From Neocallimastix lanati (nom. inval.) (lineage: Eukaryota; Neocallimastigomycota; Neocallimastigomycetes; Neocallimastigales; Neocallimastigaceae), in the NCBI GenBank assembly GCA_016946835.1, contig JACVTC010000003.1, forward strand, positions 2,575,001 through 2,639,000: a DNA stretch of 64,000 bases. Direction: 5' to 3'. The position numbers and the translations under genes are program-made. The notes below the pieces were generated by a model, which was not told the origin of the DNA, ran no database searches, and saw nothing but the letters and a program-made list of their open reading frames with translations. Shown here in pieces: positions 42,031 through 61,765 of the stretch (position 1 is the first letter of the stretch; every line of letters begins with the position of its first letter).

Positions 42031-42449
42031 ATAATAATAAAAATATTAATGATAATAACAATAGTAATAATAATAAAAATTTTAATAAATAAATAAATAA
42101 ATAAAATATAATAAAAAATATATATAAAATCCGTATTAATTATTTTAAATATGGTGTATTAATATCTATTAGTATTTGTATTTTATTTTTTTTTTTTTTT
42201 TTTTTTTGATTATTATAATTATTTGTTTTCATTTTTTATTTTTATTTTTTAATTTTTATTTTTATTTTTTTTTTTTTTTTTTATATTTATAATTAAATAA
42301 ATTAATAAAATTTAATAAAATAATATTTTTATTTTTAAGAAAATCTATATGCATTTAAAAAGTAACAAAATATAAAAAAAAAAATCTATTGAAATTATTA
42401 GAGAAAATTGAAATTGAAGAACCAGAGAAAATAATAAAAAAAAATAATA

Positions 42450-42456
42450 ATAATAT

Positions 42457-42489
<33 letters not shown>

Positions 42490-42515
42490 TATTATTATTA
42501 TTATTATTATTATTA
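42450..42515. repeat. AAT/ATT inverted microsatellite
   Basis: (TAA)n from about 42455 is followed directly by (TTA)n to about 42515, so the block is self-complementary and could form a hairpin. It lies just beyond the 3' end of the BTB gene. Confidence 0.75.
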
Positions 42516-42659
42516 AATTTTACAAAATCAAAATTGAAAAAATCATTATTTTTTTTTTTTTTTATTATTATGTTGAACATTTTGAGTATTTAAAGTATTT
42601 AAAAATATATATATATATATATATTATATTAAATATATCATATAAAAAATATTATTAAT

Positions 42660-49048
<6,389 letters not shown>

Positions 49049-49162
49049 ATTTAATATTATTGTTGTTATTATTATTTTAAAAAAGTATAAATTTAATATA
49101 TAAAAAAAATTTTTTTTAAATTATATATATTATATTGTATTTAAAAAAATAATAATAATATA

Positions 49163-49199
<37 letters not shown>

Positions 49200-50506
49200 T
49201 AATAAATGATTTAAACTTTTTTCTTATAAAATTAATAAAAAAAAAAATACTAATAATAAAGTTTAAATACTAATAATCAAATAGGTATAAAAAAAAAAAA
49301 TTTTTTTTTTATCTATTTATAATAATAGTTAAATTTCTAATTTTTCCCATATTACTTAATTAACCTTACATATGTATATTAAAAGTACATTAAAACTAGT
49401 TTTTTTTATGTTGTTGTTGTTACTGTTATGATATTAAAGTAAATAAAAAAAATATACATATAAAAGTTAGTATTTAGTTTTTATTGAAATAAATTTAAAG
49501 TATATATATTTAAATAAACTTTTTTTGACAAAGTATTTTCTATTATTAATAATATTATTTCTTTATTTTTTTATCATTTTGATATTAAATAATTTTTTTT
49601 TTTTTTTTTTTTTTTGTCAATAAGATTTAATAATCGCTAATAATAATAATAATAATATCAATAAATAATATATAATTAATAATAGTAATAATACTATATA
49701 ATCTTAAAAATAACAAAGTTATTAATAATAATTAAAATTTATAATTAATAAATAATTAAATAAATAAAATAAACATAAATAAATAAATTAATTTGTTTAT
49801 AAAAAAAAAAAATATATATATATATATATATAATATAAATTTAAAGTAATAAACTATCATAATCACAATATAACATGAATTTTAATATAAAAAAATAAAA
49901 ATTAAAAATAAAAATAAAAATAAAATTTAAATTTTTTATATCATTCCATAAAAAAAAAATATTTTATATTATTTTATATCTTAAACTAATAGGAAAAAAA
50001 AAATATACATTTATATATATGTATATTTTATATATAAATAAAAAAATTTTGGAAAAAAAATATAATCAATATCTTTTTTTTTTATGATTTTTTTTTTAAT
50101 TTCCTTTAACAATAATCAATTATTATTATCAAATTATGAATAAATAAAACATCACAATAATTAATTAAATTTAATTAAAACCAATTCATATTATTTAAAT
50201 CTTTATATTTTACTTTATTTTATTTTTTTTTTAATTTTATTTACTTTTTTTTTTTTTTTTTTATTTTTATTTATTATATATATATATATATAATTTGTTT
50301 TAATTTCTTTTTTACTTAAAATAAAATTTAAATGTAAATTATGATTGTATTATGATTTTTAATTAATAATTTAAAGTAAGGTTGATTTATTTATGATGAT
50401 TGTTAAAACTAATATTAATATTTTTTTTTTCTTTTGATTTTGATGTAATGGATTAGTGTATTTCATTTTATAATTATTATTATAACTATTTTTATTTTTA
50501 TTTTTA

Positions 50507-50553
<47 letters not shown>

Positions 50554-50801
50554 TTCAATTAAATATTAAATTATATATATATTTTTTATTTTATATAAAT
50601 TTCAATTAATATTTTTATAATTGTATTTTTGAATTTTTATGATATTATATGCCTGATTATTATAATGGTTTATAATAATTTTAGAAAATTAATAATTATG
50701 AAATTATAATTAAATTTTTAATAAATATTAATTATTTTTATTATTATTATTATTATTATGAATTTACAATAAAATAATATTTATGATTATAATAATTAAA
50801 C
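49049..50801. other. Intergenic region, BTB 5' side and Cdc37 3' side
   Basis: It holds an A run at about 49165-49196, a T run at about 49590-49616, TA patches (49812-49832, 50276-50292) and (ATT)n at 50513-50552. No gene was seen. The part next to 49048 would be the BTB promoter and the part next to 50801 the Cdc37 3' UTR. Confidence 0.55.
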
Positions 50802-51676
50802 TTAATCCAATTCATTATCAGCTAAATCACCATCATCTTCATCATCTTCAACAAATTGAATTAAACCACTTTCACTACATTTTCTTATTAATTCTTGACC
50901 TTCTTCTTTTGTCATTTTAGCTAAAATAGCATTAATATCATCTGGATCCATAGTAAGAAGAGCCTTTTGAATATCTGGGGTAAATGTAGCAAAGGTTTCA
51001 GCCTTTTTCTTTTCTTCTTCGGATGGATTTTCATCCATTGGCCATATATAAGTACCATCTGGTTGTTCAGCAATCTTCAATCTAGCCTCAATTTGTTTTT
51101 TCTCTTCAGCTTCTTCAGCTTCCCGTTTTTCTCTTAAGATTTTAACTCTTTTAACAATATGATTATAAGTATTATCTACATCTTCCATAAACATATGTTG
51201 AGCTTTTTCAAAACCAGTAATCATTCTCTTAAAGAAAAGTGATATACCATCACTACCTAAAGACTTACAATATTGAATAATTAAACTTTGTTGAACACAA
51301 GAACGAGAATATTTTGGTTTTCCTTCCATTTGAGCATGGAAAGCTTCAGATAAAATTTCATCTTGGTATTTCTGATCAACAATTTCCGGATGTTCACCAA
51401 TAAACTTATAACTTTTTTCAAAATCATTAATATGTGAAAATTCTCTAGCTGGACCGTAAGTAATATATGATTCTTCGTCTTCCTTTTCAATAACAACCTA
51501 AAATTAATTTTATTATTTATAATTTATTAAATTTTGAATAAAAAAGGAACAAAATAATACAAATGATATAAAAATTATCATAAATATTATATATATATAA
51601 TATATGTATATTTATATGTAAATATATGTATAAACAGTAATATAATAATAAATAAAATATATTAAAAATTTTATTG

Positions 51677-51707
<31 letters not shown>

Positions 51708-52692
51708 AAATTAATATATATTCATATTATTACATTATAATATTTCAATTATTTATTTTAAAAGAATTAATATCTTACCTTATCATCTTCCTTAGGTTTT
51801 GTATTTTCAGATGGATTGTGAATAGTTTCAATTACTTTTTCCTTTTTATGAGTTTTTTCTTTCTTCTTTTCTTCTGGTTTTGGAATTTCTCTTGGTTTAT
51901 TAACAATCTTTTCATTTTTATTATTGTTAACAATTCAATAATTAAATTTATATTAAAAATTATAATTATATTATAATTTTAAAAGGTATATTATACATTT
52001 TAAAAAATATACATAAAAATATGTAAATAATATATTTATCATTGTTTATATATATATATTTAATTTATTATTTCTTATTAAATAATAATAATTTCTTATT
52101 AATATTTACAGTTTTATCAAAACCTCCTGTATACATATTTTCAGAAGTAATTTTTTTATTTTGTTCTTCTCTTTCTTTTTCTATTTCCTTTTTAATAATA
52201 ATTTGTCTTTTTGATATACGTTCAACAAGTTCATCTAATTCCTTTCTTAACCAAGTATTAAAGTTAAAGTCTGGGTTTTCTTCCTTATATTTCTTTAACT
52301 TTTCTGTTAATTGTTTTATACTTTCACCATATTTAATCTTTGAATTTAATACTTCATCTGGTTCTGGTGGACCCCATCTTGGATCTCTATCTGAATTCCA
52401 CATAACTGCCACCTTTTTTATCATTTCTCTATCCATATCATCAATTTGACTACAAATTCCCATGAAACTCTTTATTAATTCAACAACATTATCTTGATCT
52501 GTTGAGAATTCTTTTAAAATTTTTGAAATATTATCATTTAAAGTAGTTTCTAATTCTAAAGTTGAAATTTTATCTCTTCTTTCTCTACGTTGGCGATGAA
52601 TTGCAGCTTGATGCCAACGAATCATTGAAGCCTTATCAATATTTGGACTATTTTATATAATTGTTCATAAAATAAAAATAAATATGAATAAA

Positions 52693-52729
<37 letters not shown>

Positions 52730-52923
52730 TATAATATATATTATAATACATATTATTTAAATTAGTTATCTTATTAATTTTATTAATAATTAAAATATCT
52801 TTTCTTATTTTACTTTAAATTTATATATATATAGTTATTTAAATAAACTGATACTTACTGACATTCAATATCTTCATCATCTGAAATTTCCAATTTATCC
52901 CATTTACTATAATCAACTGGCAT
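50802..52923 (-). CDS. CDC37: Hsp90 co-chaperone Cdc37
   Basis: Cdc37 loads protein kinases onto Hsp90 in the cytosol. Exons 52923-52859, 52647-52110, 51907-51779 and 51497-50802 join in phase (475 residues). The start is the family hallmark MPVDYSKWDKLEISDDEDIE, with the Ser-Asp-Asp acidic site that CK2 phosphorylates in homologues. HPNIDKASMIRWHQ follows across the first splice, again a signature of the kinase-binding N-domain. The middle has a coiled-coil (ELDELVERISKRQIIIKKEI), then a Lys/Glu/Pro-rich linker in the small third exon. The Hsp90-binding domain lies about residues 245-400 (YGPAREFSHINDFEKSYKFIGEHPEIV, then YSRSCVQQSLIIQYCKSLG, then FFKRM). The acidic tail ends in DDGDLADNELD. 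The 43-codon third exon is the least certain part. Confidence 0.96.
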
Positions 52924-52996
52924 TTTTTTAATATTATTATTGTTATTTTTATAACTTTTATTATTTATTACGTATAACTATATTAATAATAATAAT

Positions 52997-53027
<31 letters not shown>

Positions 53028-53671
53028 ATTTTTTATATTATTATTATTATTATTTTATAATATTAAATAAATACTTCTATTGTATTATACACCTTATTTA
53101 CAAAATTATTTATTTATAAATTATTTATTTAATATAAGCCAATCATCTCTATTCTAAATATTAACTATATTAATAAATAAATCATAGAAAAAATATATCA
53201 AAATAAAAAAAGATTAAGTGACATAAAAAATAAAATATATAGAATTTTCATTAAAGTAGCTATAACACAATTTCATTGTTAATCAAATAAGTAATAACTC
53301 TCTTTTAATGTTACAATTTTTTATTATAATATATAATAATAAACTTATTGTATAATTTTTTTTCTGTAATTATTAAATAATCTATCAATAATAAAAAAAT
53401 TAATATTCACCTTTAATAAATATGAAAAATAAATATTTCTTTATTATATATTCCTAATTATATATTAGTTTAATTTTATTTTATTTAATTATTATAATTG
53501 TTATCTTTACTATTCGATAGAATATTAATAGTTAGATAAAATGATATTGTAAAAAAGGTTATATACACTATCAATTGTATTTAAAATATTAATAAAAATC
53601 TAGTAGATAAAAGTAAAAAAAAAATAGATTAAATTAAGGAATATTCATTGATTATATACCTTTTCCTTTTT

Positions 53672-53702
<31 letters not shown>

Positions 53703-54239
53703 TTATTATTATTACTATTATTTTTATCTTTAATACTTTATAATTCTATAATATTCCATTCATATTAAATATTTTATTCATATAAATAAATTTTATTTTT
53801 TGATAATCTATAACAAATTATAATTAATAATAAAAATAATTATTAAATTATTTAATAATTAAAATTTTCATTTTATAATACATTAATTATTATTATTATC
53901 ATATATTAATAAATTTTATTTATATATAAATTTTAATTCAAGAATTTTCTAGTTGTATTCATAAATTTACTAATAAATAAATAATTTATTAATTAATTAA
54001 AAATTTGATATGAAGAAAAAAAAAAAGAAAAAAAAAAAAGAAAAAAGAAAAGAAAAGAAAAGAAAAGAAAAAGATTAAAAAGAATAAATAAACATATATA
54101 TTTTATATTAATTTTATTTACACTTTTATTTCATAATTATTTTTTTTTTTACTTAATTCTTAACTTTTGAATAAAGGTATCAAAAAAAAAAAGATAAAAA
54201 TAAAAAAAAAATTATTACTTTTTAATATATCAGAAATAA

Positions 54240-54291
<52 letters not shown>

Positions 54292-54958
54292 ATAATAAAA
54301 AAAAATTTTTTATAACTGATACCTTAAAATTAAATTTAAAATAAAAAAATTTTATTTTTTTTTTTTATTTATTATTACTTTTTTTTTATTAAATAATTTT
54401 TAAAATATATTTCTTTTAAGAGTTTTTTTTTTTTTAAATTTATTATACTATTATATAAAAATATAAAAAAAAATATTGTTTCTTCGTTTTGTCTTGATTT
54501 AATTTGATTTTTTTTTTTTTAAAAAAAAAAAAAAATAAATAAAAAATATTAAAATAAATAGATATTTAATGTTTTAATAATTTTCGAAAAAATTTGTACT
54601 AAATTACTTAATTTACTTTAAAAAAAATATATATAATATGTTTTGGTTTTGCATATAATAATAATAGTAGGAGTAGTATTTATAATTACATATTCATTAT
54701 TAGTCTTATTAATAATTTATTTTATTATTATTATTATCATTCTTTATTTTTTCTTTTTTTTTTTATATTCGTATTATATATTTTATTATAATTTTTTTTT
54801 TTTTAATATTATTATTATTATTATCATTATTTTACTTTATTTTATTTATTTTATTTTATTTTATTTTTTATTATTATTTTTTTTATTATTTCTTCTTTAT
54901 GGCTATTATTGTTTATTATTCTATTCAATTTTATTTTATTTCATTTTATCTCAAAAAT
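52924..54958. other. Intergenic region between RhoGEF 3' end and Cdc37 5' end
   Basis: It contains an A run at about 52998-53024, a T run at about 53670-53700, GAAAA pentamers at 54045-54075, a 49-bp A run at 54241-54289 and a long T/TTA-rich stretch at 54720-54950. The last of these gives a spurious hydrophobic plus-strand frame. No gene was seen. Confidence 0.55.
54241..54289. repeat. Poly(dA) run of 49 bp
   Basis: Uninterrupted A in the intergenic region upstream of Cdc37. Confidence 0.9.
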
Positions 54959-57900
54959 CTATTTTTTATTATTTAATAAAATTTCTCTTTGTTCATTATA
55001 TTTTTCATAGAATGAATTACAATCTTCTTCCGTTTCAAAGAAAATTAAAGATTTCGTTATTGGAACAGAATAACCAGTAGAATGGCTACCTAATGAAAAA
55101 CCTAAAAGGGAATGAGTATGACTATTAGAAGTACGATTATATTTTTTAATTGAAGATTTAGAACCTCCAAATCTTTCTGATTCTTTAAATTTAATAACTC
55201 TTCTACTGGTAGCTGAATTCTTGACAATATCATAATCTAAAATATCTATACGTTTTTCATATATATATTTGTATTTTCTTCCCTTTCTGGATTTTTTATT
55301 TAAAATATTGGCAAAAAGAACGGTATCACTGAAAAGACAAAGTCTTTTTGGTTTAATTTCATGAACATGCCATTCAGCAATGAAACTTCTTTGAGTAAAG
55401 GAAATAAGTTCTGGTGGATAATTCATAATAGTCTTTTCTAAGGAAAACATTTTATTAATATTTTCTTGAATTCTCTTGGCATTATTCATAATTTCACCAA
55501 TTTCAAAGATATAATTTTCAACAGTATCCAAGAGACGGTAAGATTCTCGATTTCTTGGATCAGAATCCTTCTTAATACCCTCGAAAAGAAGTCGATACTT
55601 TAGGAATCGTTGAATAGGTAATACAATTAAATCTTTAAGGTGACTCTTATTACATTCTTCTGATTTTTCACATTGCTCCATGAAACGATTGAAACGATCA
55701 GTTTGGGGACTTCTCTTTAAATTTTCAAGAGTGGAACTAGCAGTATGGAAATCTTCAACATATTTAATATAAATTTTCCAATCACTGAATTTATTCAAAA
55801 AGACGGTAGCAATTGGAATTGGTCCTTCATTATCATATTGAGAAAAGGCAACGGCTAATTCTGAATGAAGTTTATAACTAAATTCATAGATATCAGGAAT
55901 ATTTTTAAAGATTAATGAAATTTGTACTCTATTTAACATTTCATTTTCGGTTTCAACAGCATCTTCTAATGGTTTCATAAACTTATCAATCATAATTCTC
56001 ATTTTATCACAATAACTCTTTTCAGTATTCACTAGTTCTTGACAACGGTATCTATTGGCTTCCCATTTTTTTTTTCTTATTTCAAGATCTTCAAACATTG
56101 AAGAAGATAAGAAACTATCCTTCTTACTTAATATATCTTCTTTTCCATCGGTACGGAATTCTTGGAATTTTTTAATTGCATTTTGCATAAGATCTAAATT
56201 ATTATCAGTAGATGTCTTTTTCTTATTGGTTACTTTATCTTTATCATTCTCTTGAATATTTGGAATGGACTTATAGTATTCTAATAATTTTTCTACTATA
56301 CTTTGATCAATCTTACCTATATTGTCATTAGTTAAATCATCAGGATATATATCAACAAAATCATCTGTACTACTTTGTATTGAAATTTGTGTTTCATTGT
56401 TACTTGATGGAAGAAGTGGACCTACTAATGAAGTATCATCAATACTATTATCATTAGAATATATAGACATTTGTGAATTTACAACACTAGATGGTCTTGA
56501 AGTGCTTTTATTATCACTATTTTTACTTTTTTCTTCATAAAGGCCTTGAATTTCATTTCTTTTATTATCATCGATAATTATAGGTTCTAATTTATCTAAA
56601 CTAAATATACCTTGTTCACCCTTCGTAATATTATAACCTGGATAATATTCATTATCAGCTTCTCTTAATAAAAATATTTCATCATTAACAGATGCAAATT
56701 CCATATTTTCTTTACAACGGAAGAAAACATAATTACCATCTATTGAATCAATATAATAAATTGGGAAAAGACCTTCCGCTTCAGATCTACAATTCTTACC
56801 TAAAATGTATTTACCAGTAAATTGATAAATAGTCACAAGGTCATTTAATTGAAGATCAATCTGAAAATCTTTACTAGCCTTAAACTCCTTTGTACATAAA
56901 TATTTTCCAATGATTCCCTCAGAGTCATCAGCTAACTCTTCATCATCATCTTGAGGAATTGAAAATGAAGATGTCACCATTGAATGAGATGTCACTGATA
57001 TCGATTGATTTGCATCTGAATGGTTTAAATCAATATTTGGAACATCATAAGTATTAATTAAAGGATCAATAAAACTATTTGAGGGGGAAGCTACAGCATT
57101 ATTTGTTATATGACCTTCTACTGTATTTCTACGATTTACATCTTCCTTACGAATACCATTACTGGGGTATGAATGATAACCTTGGTTTGCGTAATTATTA
57201 CTACTGTTCAATTGAGGATAAGTTTGAGTATGGTTTATTGGGTTTGGAGATGGTGGATAATAATAAACATTATAATCACCATTTTGATTATGAGAATTAA
57301 TGTGGAGATTACTGTTATTTGTTCCAGATCCTAGTGACTGATTATAATCCGAAATAGAATTTGGACTACCATAACTATGTGACACTTTTTCTCTTTGTGA
57401 CTGTGAATTATTATTACTTCTGGTAGAATTACTTCTAAATGAATCATTCATAAATGAACTATCTTCTTCTGGATATTTTTGCTTATTATTTGAATGATCA
57501 TTTACACTTAATCTAGAGAATTAATATATAAATAAATATATTTATTTTATCGTAAATAAAAATTTTAAATAATAAAGAATTGAAGTAACAATTTTTCAAA
57601 ATTTAATAATTTATAAATAATATAATGAATTGATTTAAAATGGTATATTTATAATTTTTTTTTATAAATACTATATTATTTATAAATATATAAATATATA
57701 TATATTAACCTTGTTTCTTCATAATCCAATAATTCATACTTTTCATTAATAAGCCTTGAAAGTCTTTCATTATATAATCTAATTATATCAACAAAATGTT
57801 TTCCAAGATTATATCTGATTTTACAATAGTCGTTCCATTCTTTTTCTTGATATGTTGGCACTTTAAAAAATAACAATATACATATATTTTTATATAAAAA

Positions 57901-58316
57901 ATTTGATTAATTATATTATATTTATAATTTATATTAACTAAAAATAAAAAAAAAAAAATAAAAATAAAAAATAATTATATTATTGCTAATTTTTTTTAAT
58001 TTTTTTAACAATATTATGATATATAACCCAATAATAATAATATAATTCGTTTTAATAATTATATTTACATTTCTTTTCTTTTAAGAAAAACATTGATTTA
58101 ATTAACATTTGAAGCGTTTCAACACATTCTTCCAAAGAAGCCTAAAAAAGAATAATATCATAGGTTTTAATTTTTATTAACAAAATAATATAATAAAATT
58201 TAATATAATTCAATTAATTAAATATTAATATAATAAAAAGTTATAATTACAGTATCTAATTTGCTTTTTATAATTGACAGATCTTTTAATACGCTTTCCT
58301 CGTTTATTTGTAACAT
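54959..58316 (-). CDS. RhoGEF: N-terminal helical region, SH3, DH and PH-like domains
   Basis: A guanine nucleotide exchange factor for Rho-type GTPases, probably acting on actin or polarity at the cell cortex. Exons 58316-58251, 58141-58069, 57860-57710 and 57512-54959 join in phase (947 residues). Residues 1-97 are helical and charged (KSKLDTASLEECVETLQML; NLGKHFVDIIRLYNERLSRL). About 98-290 is a Ser/Asn/Tyr-rich linker with PPSPNP. An SH3 domain spans about 295-355 (GKYLCTKEFKASKDFQ, then EGLFPIYYIDSI). A second, weaker SH3-like unit spans about 360-410 (ASVNDEIFLL, then GYNITKGEQGIF). The DH domain spans about 580-770, with its three conserved regions visible: RCQELVNTEKSYCDKM, then SHLKDLIVLPIQRFLKYRLL, then NYIFEIGEIMNN. 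A PH-like domain follows (KPKRLCLFSDTVLFAN, then FFETEEDCNSFYEKYN). The substrate (Rho, Rac or Cdc42) cannot be read from the sequence. Confidence 0.92.
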
Positions 58317-59163
58317 TTTTTATTTTATGAATTATTTACTTAATTTTGATTGAAGACCTAAAAATATCAAATACTTTTATTATATAAATATTTTTTATTT
58401 TATTTTGCTTTGTTTTGTTTATGTATATTATTTTATTTGATTCTAATTTGTTTATATATATTTAGTATTATTTTATTTAATCCTAAAATATTTTTAATTT
58501 TTATTAATTAAATGTTATTAAAAATAAATATAATTCTCCTATTTTATGTATATATTTTTTTTCTTAACTTAGTTTATAAAAATAAAAGAATTGGTTTTAA
58601 AAAGATTCTATAATATATATTTAATTAAATGTTTTAACTTTTTAATTTAATAGTTAGCAAGAATATTTCTATTTATTAAATCTACTTTATAAGAAAAACA
58701 AAATAAAAAAAAAAAAAAAAAAAAAAAAAGAATAAATAGAAAATTAAAAATTAATACTTTTTTCAGCCAGTGAATAAAAAGATTATATTAAAAAGTTAAA
58801 TTTTAAAAATTAATTTGGCAATTCAAAAAAAACAACAGTATATATAATAATTAAGATTATTATATTACATTTATTTTATTAGAATATTGTAGTTTTTTTT
58901 TTTTTTTGGTATTGTTCTATTGTTTTTGTTTTTTTTATTTCTATTGATATTGTTTGATTTTTCCTTTTTTTTTTGTTTTTTTCTTCTTTTTTTTTTTTTT
59001 TTCTTTCAATTTTACTTTTTACTTTATTGAAATATAAATTATTAAATTATATCACTTTCTTTAATAATTCTTATTATTATTCAAAAGATCTTAATGTATT
59101 GTATTTAATATGTTTTTTATATATGATTCTGGTTTCAATATTAATTTAGATTTATAAACTTTT

Positions 59164-59216
<53 letters not shown>

Positions 59217-60930
59217 CAAATTATTTTTCATATTATATTCTTTTAAAAATAAACTTAAAATAAAAAAGTAATACAACTTAGAAATGAAATATATATTGAT
59301 TTTATATAATATAATATATAAAAGTATATAAAAATTGAAAAAAATAATATTTACGTTATTACTAATATTATAAATATTAATAAAAATAATTTAAAATAAT
59401 AAATAGAATATTTATATATATAATAAAAACTTTTATTTTAAAATTAAATTACTTTTATTTTTTTTTTATTGTCCACTTTAATTATTTTTAGTTTTATTAA
59501 TATTATAATTACTTCAATTATAATTATTATCAGAATTATTAATAATAGTATTAGTATTCTTTTTTTGTTCTTTTTGTTTTAGTCTTTTTTTTTTTTATTT
59601 TGTTTTACTCGAGGTGATTTTGTTCTATTATATTTATGATTAATATTTATTTAAAGAACCAAAAAATAAAAAAAATAAAAAAAAAATTACATTATTATTT
59701 TTTTTAATGTTTTATATCATAATACTTAATTAGTTGATATAATATAATATATAAATAATGTAATATTATAAATTAAATATATATATTAAATTATTAATAC
59801 ATTATTAATTTATTTTATTTAATAAAAAAAAAATTTACAAATATATTACTTTAAAATTAATACAACATATATTTTCTACAATTCCTAATAATATATAAGT
59901 TTACATTATTCATAAAGCCACATATTATATAGTTTAATTAAATTAAAATGTTGCACAAAATATTAAAAAAGTTTATTTCAAAAGTATATAATATATTATA
60001 ATATATTATAATATATATTATATTTTATTAGTAATAATATTTGTATTAATTTAGCTTTAAAAATTAATATTATAATTAATATAAATAATAAAATTGTAAA
60101 ATAACAAAATATTAAAAACTGGACTTTTTTTTTTCGATTTTTTTATTATTATTTTTTTTATTACTATTAAATTTTATGGAAATGAAAGGATAAATTTAAT
60201 AATACTATTTGTTATATAGTTATAAATTGAAGAAATTCATAAATTCATAATAGTAAAAAAATTAAAATATTTATTTTTATTAAATAATGAAAAAAGATGA
60301 ATAATAAATAATAATAAATAAATATTAAATATTAATGTAATAAAAATAAAATAATAAAATAATAATTAACAATAATAATAACCATAGATATATACTAATA
60401 AATAATATATAACTTATAATCATAATTTAGCATAATAATAATAGATAAAAAAAATTAATAATAGCTATCTAAATACTAGATGATAATAAAAAAAAATAAT
60501 AAATAGTAAACGTAAACTATTACATAACAAATATGCGACATAGAAAATAAATAAATAAATGATAATAAAAAAAAAAATTTATATCCTAATTTTTAACTTC
60601 AACAAACTTTAATTATTAATAAAAAATTCTGTTTACTATTTGCCCAAACTGTGTTGAATTAACTCTAATAATTCTATTAAAATATTGATATCATATCAAG
60701 AGTAATACACTATTTATTATTAAAATAAACTTATGTTTTAGTATTGTTCTTTAATTATAAATAATAAAATTATTTTTAATAATATAATAAATCGTTCAAA
60801 ACATTCTTAAAAATTATGAATATTAAATTAAATTAAATTATTTTTTTTTTATAAAAAGATAAAAAAAAAAAAAATAAAAATTTAAAACATGTATATTGTT
60901 ATTAAAAATTTATTATTATTTATTTTATAA
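58317..60930. other. AT-rich intergenic stretch
   Basis: Upstream of the RhoGEF start. T-rich blocks lie at 58890-59005, a 46-bp A run at 59168-59213 and TA patches near 59990-60020. No supported open frame or RNA gene was seen. Confidence 0.55.
59168..59213. repeat. Poly(dA) run of 46 bp
   Basis: Uninterrupted A, about 850 bp upstream of the RhoGEF start codon. Confidence 0.9.
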
Positions 60931-60934
60931 TTAT

Positions 60935-61765
60935 TACTAAAAAATTTATTATTTATTATTCAATTATTCAATTATTTATTATTCAATTATTCAATTATTT
61001 ATTATTCAATTATTCAATTATTTATTATTCAATTATTTATTATTTATTATTTATTATTTATTATTTATTATTTATTATTTATTAATTATTTATTATTTAT
61101 TTATTTACTATTTATTATTTATTATTTATTATTTATTATTTATTATTTTTATTATTCAATTATTTTTTTATTTATTATTTATTATTTAATTAATTGTTTA
61201 TTTATTATTCAATTATTTATTATTTATTTATTTATTTATTAATAAATACTCGATATTATTATTTAGTATTTATTATTTAATTATTTATTTATTATTCAAT
61301 TATTTATTTACTTTTTATTTAATATCTATTATTTAATTAATCGTTTATTTATTATTCAATTATTTATTATCTATTTATTTATTTATTATTTAATTATTTA
61401 TTATTTAATTATTTATTATTTATTATTTATTATTTAATTATTTATTATTTATTATTCAATTATTTATTTACTTTTTATTTAATATCTATTATTTAATTAA
61501 TCGTTTATTTATTATTCAATTATTTATTATCTATTTATTTATTTATTTATTTATTATTTAATTATTTATTATTTAATTATTTATTATTTATTATTTATTA
61601 TTTAATTATTTATTATTTATTATTCAATTATTTATTTACTTTTTATTTAATATCTATTATTTAATTAATCGTTTATTTATTATTCAATTATTTATTATCT
61701 ATTTATTTATTTATTTATTATTTAATTATTTATTATTTAATTATTTATTATTTATTATTTATTTA
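60935..61765. repeat. Heptamer array with a higher-order unit of about 160-168 bp
   Basis: The base unit is TTATTAT/ATTCAATTATTT. On top of this, a longer unit containing CTTTTTATTTAATATCTATT followed by AATTAATCGTTTATT starts at 61311, 61471 and 61639 (spacings 160 and 168). The second copy is longer by two TTTA units. This is a local amplification of a diverged heptamer array. Confidence 0.9.

Larger units (their letters stand above)
41561..42659. other. Convergent intergenic region between Sel1-kinase and BTB genes
   Basis: Both neighbours end here (3' to 3'). Content is an A run at 41642-41673, TA patches, a 51-bp A run at 41975-42025, T runs near 42190 and 42265, and an ATT/AAT inverted microsatellite at 42450-42515. 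No gene was seen. Confidence 0.6.

Noticed and set aside
52042-52449. 135-codon plus-strand frame opposite Cdc37
   Set aside because: It is antisense to the Cdc37 exon, whose protein is strongly conserved; no independent features.
54643-55080. 145-codon plus-strand frame rich in Ile, Phe and Tyr
   Set aside because: It comes from T/TTA-rich simple sequence and overlaps the RhoGEF 3' end on the other strand; there are no motifs and its composition is explained by the repeat.
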